Shown: piece by piece, positions 59,029-64,000 of the stretch
Layout of the letters: each line of letters starts with the position of its first letter
Position numbering within the stretch: position 1 is the first letter of the stretch
Origin: Stemphylium vesicarium
Lineage: Eukaryota; Ascomycota; Dothideomycetes; Pleosporales; Pleosporaceae
Assembly (NCBI GenBank): GCA_004380135.1
Contig: QXCR01000104.1
Location: 1-64,000 of the forward strand
DNA: 64,000 bases
Direction of reading: 5' to 3'
Program-made: the position numbers and the translations under genes
The notes under the pieces: generated by a model
What the model was told of the DNA's origin: nothing
What the model saw: only the letters and a program-made list of their open reading frames with translations
The model's database searches: none

Positions 59029-59683
59029 GATTGGATTTGTGCGTGGATCGACTTCTGTAGAATGATGCGAAAAGTTCGACTTGGAGCGCAAGCCAAACTT
59101 CTGAAATCGAAAAAGTTACTGCGCTAGAGGACCCTGGTTTGCGCACAGTCCATGCCCGAGGCGCGACGTGATGCATGTCGCCAGTTTCTGGGCTTTGTAT
59201 GAAAACCTACTAAAGACAACCTGAATTCTCAATAGATAACACAAGATTGGGAGATGGCTGCATAGACGTCTACCCTTGCTACCATTTTGGCAACTCTTGA
59301 GCCGCGTGATTCATAGATAGAATGAACTTGAGTTGTCCAGATACCCACCAGCCGGCATGCAGGCCGATGACCTGTTTACCAGCTGCAATGTTTTGAGATC
59401 CCGCTTCAAGTACAGGGCTTTACTTGACTGGAAAATGAGGGACATCATGCCATCTCTGACTAATGTATTATGCAGATCAAGAAGCCGACTTGTCTACGGG
59501 TATTACCAATCAACTCATACCACTACGCATGCACACATGCCTTCCTCTCCTGGGCTTTTTCCAACCTTGAAAGTCCTAGAAGAAACACCCCATTGATCTA
59601 TTCCACAACAGCGCTCTCATCTCCAGAAGCTGCTCCGCCACAGATAACCATCTGAACAACAGTCCGCCTAGCATCTACACATC
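59029..59683. other. Divergent promoter region, HAS1 / epimerase-like gene
   Basis: This 655-bp region separates divergent starts. A GAAAAAGTT tract (about 59109) near HAS1 resembles the one upstream of NOP58. No gene is visible. Confidence 0.5.
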
Positions 59684-60759
59684 ATGGCACCCAAGATTTT
59701 CCTGTATGTCACCATAATCATCAACCTCTACTCATAACTCACCGACATTGCAGCACAGGAAGTACAGGCTACATTGGTGGCTCCGTTCTACACACCGTCG
59801 CAACCGCGCACCCGGAATACAACATCACCGTTCTACTCCGCCGAACGCCCGAAAACTTCCAATCCACATACCCCAACATCAGCATCATAAAAGGCGACTA
59901 CTCTAGCGCCGAGCTCATCGCCTCTGCTGCAGAACAAGCCGACATCGTAGTCCACAACGGCGACTCGGACCACGAACCCAGTTTGAACGCCATCATCAGT
60001 GGGCTCCTCCGACGCTCCACCCCAGGCTACCTCCTGCATCTCTCGGGCACCGGAATCGTCTCAGACTGGGCAGATCCGACCTATCTTGGAAAACCTAACC
60101 CAAAAATCTGGTCCGATATCACTTCTTTACCTGAGATCCGTCAGCTTCCCCCCACAGCACTGCACCGCCACACTGAAACCATTCTGCACGACACGGTAGC
60201 GAAGCATGGCGACAAGATCAAGATTGCTATCATGTGTCCACCGGATATCTACGGCAAAGGCAAGGGATTGTCGAAAACGCACAGCGCGCTGATACCGTTG
60301 TTTGTCAAGGAGATCCTGAACAATGGTGGCAAAGTGGCCTACTGTAACGAAGGAACCTGCACTAGAAGCTGGGTGCACATCGATGACCTCATGCGTCTCT
60401 ACCTACATGTTGTCGAAGCCGCTGCGTCAGGTAGTAACCCAGAGCAGTACTTCAATAACAATGGATACTATTTTGCTAGCACCCAAGAGCACTCGCATAT
60501 CGAGGTTGCAAAGACGACGGCAGAAGTCCTGCATAGACACGGTGTTATTCAGAGCGCGGAACCTGTTCAGGTTAGTCTTGAGGAGCTGGATACTATGGCC
60601 AATATTCCTGGCTTCCCTAAACTGGCGAGGTATCTGTTCGCCAGTAATTCGCGCACACGAGCGGATAGGGCGGAGAAGTTGTTTGGATACAAGGGCGAGG
60701 CGCCGGGTTTGATGGCATGTCTGGAAGCGGATGTTTTGGATGCTGTCAAGGGATCGTAG
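59684..60759 (+). CDS. NAD(P)-dependent epimerase/dehydratase-like protein (atypical SDR), 341 aa
   Basis: Exon 1 is 20 nt (59684-59703). The intron at 59704-59753 (50 nt, GTATGT..TTGCAG) splits the Rossmann motif, which splices to MAPKIFLTGSTGYIGG with Gly at 9, 12 and 15. Further features: a DYSS/ADIVVHNGDSD segment after beta-4, LLHLSGTGIVSDW, CPPDIYGKGKG, and RSWVHIDDLMRLYLHVVEA near the substrate pocket. Total length is typical for extended or atypical SDRs. The classical active-site YxxxK is not clear, so the reaction and substrate cannot be named. The protein is soluble with no signal peptide. Closest in style are fungal NAD-dependent epimerase/dehydratase family proteins. Confidence 0.9.
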
Positions 60760-61096
60760 AGGTTTCGGTGTATATCATTCGGCGAATAGAATAAGAAGCA
60801 TTTGCAATGACGGAGAGCTTGGCGTGAATTGAGCAGGGTCCAGACACTTTAGACGACATCTTGTCATTGTGTGATATGGAATCTCATACCCTGAAGTAAC
60901 CTCACATCCCCTTATACGCCAAACACTTCCCATCCCAGGTATCGCAAATTCACCCAGGCTTTTGTAAGAATGAACGAAGTTTTTCATATCACGAGAAATT
61001 ACATAGAGGCTGGGCGTACCCAAGTCATTCCCACGCCTACACGCTCTAGCTAACGAGACCATCTCTTGTATCCAATAGCATGTCATTCGGGTCCAA
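60760..61096. other. Convergent intergenic region
   Basis: These 337 bp between the 3' ends of the epimerase-like gene and the MAP kinase hold UTR-like sequence only. Confidence 0.5.
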
Positions 61097-62703
61097 TTAT
61101 CGCATTCGACCGTCAAGTCCCTGGAGGTCGCGCTCCAAGTCACTACCATTCCACCCGCCCTGGTTGAACGCCTCCTGTGGCCTTGGCTCTTCGTAGCCTG
61201 CACGATCGTAGTTGTTGGGTATCGGGACTTGGGGAGCTTGGCCTGTACCGGCGCCTGCACCGGGCTGTACGCGAACCATCTGGCGGAAGCGGCTAACCTC
61301 ATCTAAGATCATCTTCTTCATCTCGGGAATCTCCTCGACAACCTCAAACTGGAAGTCAAAGGTTGTTGGGCACGAAGGCTCGTCGGATGCGTCGTGCCAG
61401 ATCTGTAGGTACCTGTGTTCCAAAGCCTCCTCGACTGAGATACGGCTGGACGGGTCGAAAGCGAGCATGCGGTCTAGTAGGTCGAGTGCGTCGGGGTTGG
61501 CGTTTCTGAAGAGCGACTGGAAGGAGATCTTCTGCATGTACGGCAAGTTGCGAACGTAGTCCTGTGCACGAGGGGAGCCGATGCGCGACAGGGTTTCTTC
61601 GTTGGGTGTTCCGAGGTAGTGCAGGATCTGGTTGAGCTGGTCGACGTAGTCTCGGCCCTTGAAGAAGGGCTTACCTCCCAGCAGCTCGGCGAGGATACAT
61701 CCTACTGACCACACGTCGACTATCGAGGGTTAGCTCGAGTCCAAAAGGTGGAGTATTTAAGTAGGAGAGACGGATGCAAGGACTTACTGGCTTTTGTGTA
61801 ACTTTGGAAGCTCAACATGATCTCAGGAGCTCTGTACCACCGGGTAGCGACATACTCGGTCATGTACCCCGCGTTCTCTTCAGGGTCCATGGAGAAGCCT
61901 CTAGCCAGTCCAAAGTCGCAAATCTTGAGTTCACAATCGGCGTTGACGAGTAGGTTACCGGGCTTGAGATCGCGATGTAGGACGTTTGCCGAATGGATGT
62001 ACTTGAGGCCGCACAGAATCTGGTAGATGAAAGACTGGAAATGGGCATCGGTCAACGGCTGGCCGGAACGGATGATGGCTGCCAGGTCGCATTCCATGAG
62101 CTCTGCGTCAATATCAGCACCGTGTCATATGAAGAGGGCGGGAGTAGGGCATACCCTCGTAAAGGTAACACTCGTTGAAGTTGTCTGGGCGGGGAATATC
62201 CATGTCGTAGAGACATGTTATCTGTGCACCGGGTTTTAGCATCGGGTCTTGAGGCCGTGGGGGGCGCGTGTCTCGTAGCGGGGTCGCCTTACATTGCGAT
62301 GTCCTGCGAGGGGTTAGCATCTGTTACTGACGACGGGTGTAGTCGGTAGTCGACGTACCTCTAAAGTGCTGGAGCAGCTTGATCTCGCGCAGGGCGCGCT
62401 TTGCGAGGATCTTCTTGCTGAAGACGTTGGTGACCTTCTTGATGGCCACGCCCTCGCCCGTCTGGTTGTTGGTAGCGGCACTGCGGGACACAATCAGCAT
62501 CGAATCGGCGTCGTCACGGCGCTGGCGTCGCACCATACGATGCCATAGGCACCCTGCCCAAGCTCCTTGGTTACATTGTAGCGCTCGTCGACGATGAACT
62601 CTTGGTTGAACACCTGCAGTTGGTGAGTACGTGTCATGGTGGTTGCGTGGTGCATTGCGTCCGTCCTTACCTTAAACACTTTGCGGTTGGCGAGGTCGCC
62701 CAT
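61097..62703 (-). CDS. slt2: Cell-wall-integrity MAP kinase (Slt2/Mpk1/MpkA type), 416 aa
   Basis: Seven exons: 62671-62703, 62534-62613, 62359-62480, 62293-62303, 62155-62221, 61788-62102 and 61097-61719; the sum is 1,251 nt. Kinase motifs: GQGAYG loop 30-35, VAIKK with catalytic K52, HRDLKPGN 147-154, DFG 167-169, and the TEY activation lip at T186/Y188, followed by VATRWYRAPE. FNECYLYEELMECDL, GFSMDPEENAGYM and a C-terminal Gln/Pro/Gly-rich tail are characteristic of Slt2/MpkA. The kinase is the last step of the Bck1-Mkk-Slt2 cascade, controlling cell-wall repair, conidiation and, in many pathogens, host invasion. One exon is only 11 nt and codes for part of GHRN. Confidence 0.98.
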
Positions 62704-63639
62704 GATGGAGGCAGTCGCGGTGGGGTCAGGCTAAAGATGACCAAAAAGAAAAGACTCTGGGGAAGAAGACGTGGACGAAAATATCTACGTGGGCGGCACA
62801 GGTCAAAACAACGGGGAGAAGGCAGGTGGTCTGCGCAAGATATGGTATAAGGCTAGGCGCGCGGCCAATGTGATGACAGACTGCTGCTGCGACAAACAAA
62901 GCGGGGCGGCGGCTGTGGAAAGTGGAAAGTGGGCGGCCGGGCGGTGGGACGCTGAAAGAAGGCGCAGACTCTTCACCGGGAAGTTTGAAGTAATAGGAAA
63001 GCGATTGACGATGTGACGATGCAGAACAGCGGTCGTGCTGTGCCCCTTCGCCTTCTCCGTGAGGGCATGGTGGGGTTGGTATCCAGTCGCATCGCAGACG
63101 AGGGGTTCAACCTGCCTGCAACGGGCATGGCGCAGCCCTTGGCCATCGACTTCAGACCGCTCCGCCCGCGCTGCCGGCTCTGCCCTACAATCAGGACAAT
63201 TGCCCGTTGCAGCTCCATCACCGTTTAGCCAGCCCATGGCCAGACCGTACCCTGATTGCCGGGGAGCGAGAAAGATAGAGACCGAGAGACCGAGAGATGG
63301 ACCCACGGACAGGCGCGGGCGGCTCGGGCCTAGCTCATGAATTGGGCCACTGTATATTTCGCGGCTCCTGCTGCCCTCGAGCGCACTATCTATGTGCAGA
63401 GAGCACATTCGGGGCGACATATGTACATGTAGATACAAAATAAACACTAAGAAAATGTGGCTTTACTCGCGACGTCCACGTGCCGTTCGTCTATGTGGGT
63501 GTTCCGCATTCGCGCGTGCAGGAATCAGGTATCGTAATCCAAACGCCATATCCGTGGCAAAACATGACAACGCCCCGCCATTGATGCCACACAAAAGAAA
63601 CGCCCGTCGTGAAAACGCTAAATAATCAACTTTTGAGGC
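62704..63639. other. Promoter region of the MAP kinase gene
   Basis: This 936-bp stretch lies between the MAP kinase start and the end of the next minus-strand gene. It should contain the SLT2 promoter and leader. No gene, repeat or recognisable site is visible. Confidence 0.45.
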
Positions 63640-64000
63640 TCATGACTCGTAGGAAAACCGTCGTCTGGACGCGTCTGTCGACCCTTCCAGAGGCGAGATG
63701 GGCGAAAGAGCACCATCATCGGTTTCCGTGCGCCTGCCGTCGCGTGGCCGATATGGCGGCAGCTGGAAAAATGTATCTGAAGCCTCCAGGAACGCACCGT
63801 CCCGTGGTGTGCGCGGAGTGATGGGCGAGACATTGTCGCTGTGCAGCCGGCCACTCACCAGTGACACCTCAGACGGAGAGATGGTGTCCAGTCTGCGTGG
63901 CGGTTCGTGTACCGTGGGTGACGAATGTTGCGCACCGCTCGGATCTACTCCATTGTATATCCTTTCGCGTACCACCATGGATTCTTTCTCTGTTAACTGG
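63640..64000 (-). CDS. C-terminal end of a gene cut by the window edge
   Basis: The minus frame is open from base 64000 (QLTEKESMVVRERIYNG) and ends at 63640. The visible 120 residues are hydrophilic and Ser/Pro/Arg-rich with several SP/TP sites (SPITPRTP, ALSPISPLEG), like a cytoplasmic tail. The ATG at 63978 might be internal, since the frame stays open upstream. The family cannot be told from this tail. Confidence 0.55.
   Translation of the reverse strand, partial: QLTEKESMVVRERIYNGVDPSGAQHSSPTVHEPPRRLDTISPSEVSLVSGRLHSDNVSPITPRTPRDGAFLEASDTFFQLPPYRPRDGRRTETDDGALSPISPLEGSTDASRRRFSYES

Noticed and set aside
1..64000. CRISPR arrays, operons, phage or secondary-metabolite cluster genes
   Set aside because: No spaced direct repeats, no polycistronic bacterial layout, and no PKS, NRPS, terpene-cyclase or P450 signature in any frame.

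Overview
The window looks like a nuclear contig of a filamentous ascomycete (Pezizomycotina). The evidence is short introns (mostly 43-102 nt) with GT..AG ends and CTAAC/CTGAC-type branch points, small intergenic gaps, and orthologues with fungal architecture: an Slt2-type MAP kinase, Has1, Nop58, an Arp10/RO7-type actin-related protein, Pol III subunit C17 and a Fic1/Inn1-type C2 protein. A dothideomycete (Pleosporales-like) origin is my inference, from the F-box-like 'PGEIRNRIY' proteins and the CPTCNED zinc-finger family. Coordinates and exon joins were worked out by hand; every multi-exon model given as intact sums to a multiple of three. Layout: 1-2165 is a nonsense-riddled hAT transposase that runs off the left edge. 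2732-7815 is accessory: two F-box-like paralogues (the second with an in-frame TGA), a broken secreted/GPI-anchored-type protein gene, and an LRR-like gene. 8468-16793 is one six-exon gene for a 2,528-residue acidic, proline/alanine-rich repeat protein. 19514-26311 holds two genes of unknown function and the C2/proline-rich cytokinesis-type protein. 27243-32010 holds an unknown gene with an internal TGA, a methionine aminopeptidase 2 copy that has lost part of its catalytic core, and a small MYND protein. 33678-41731 is mostly housekeeping: an unknown conserved protein, RPC17, NOP58 and the actin-related protein. 42532-48730 is a second accessory block: a broken C2H2 gene, a gene with an internal TGA, a C2H2-family relative and a small hydrophilic protein. 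49705-64000 holds a 1,754-residue disordered protein, HAS1, an NAD-binding epimerase-like enzyme, the SLT2/MPK1 MAP kinase and the 3' end of a gene cut by the right edge. Functionally, NOP58, HAS1 and RPC17 belong to ribosome and RNA production. The C2 protein, SLT2 and the actin-related dynactin-type protein belong to cell wall, septum and cytoskeleton work. They are not an obvious cluster. I see no secondary-metabolite cluster, CRISPR array, rRNA gene or complete tRNA gene. The most notable feature is that the accessory genes are repeatedly broken by single, apparently recent lesions: isolated in-frame TGA or TAA codons, a 10-bp tandem duplication, an apparent one-base insertion, and a catalytic-core deletion in the MetAP2 copy.
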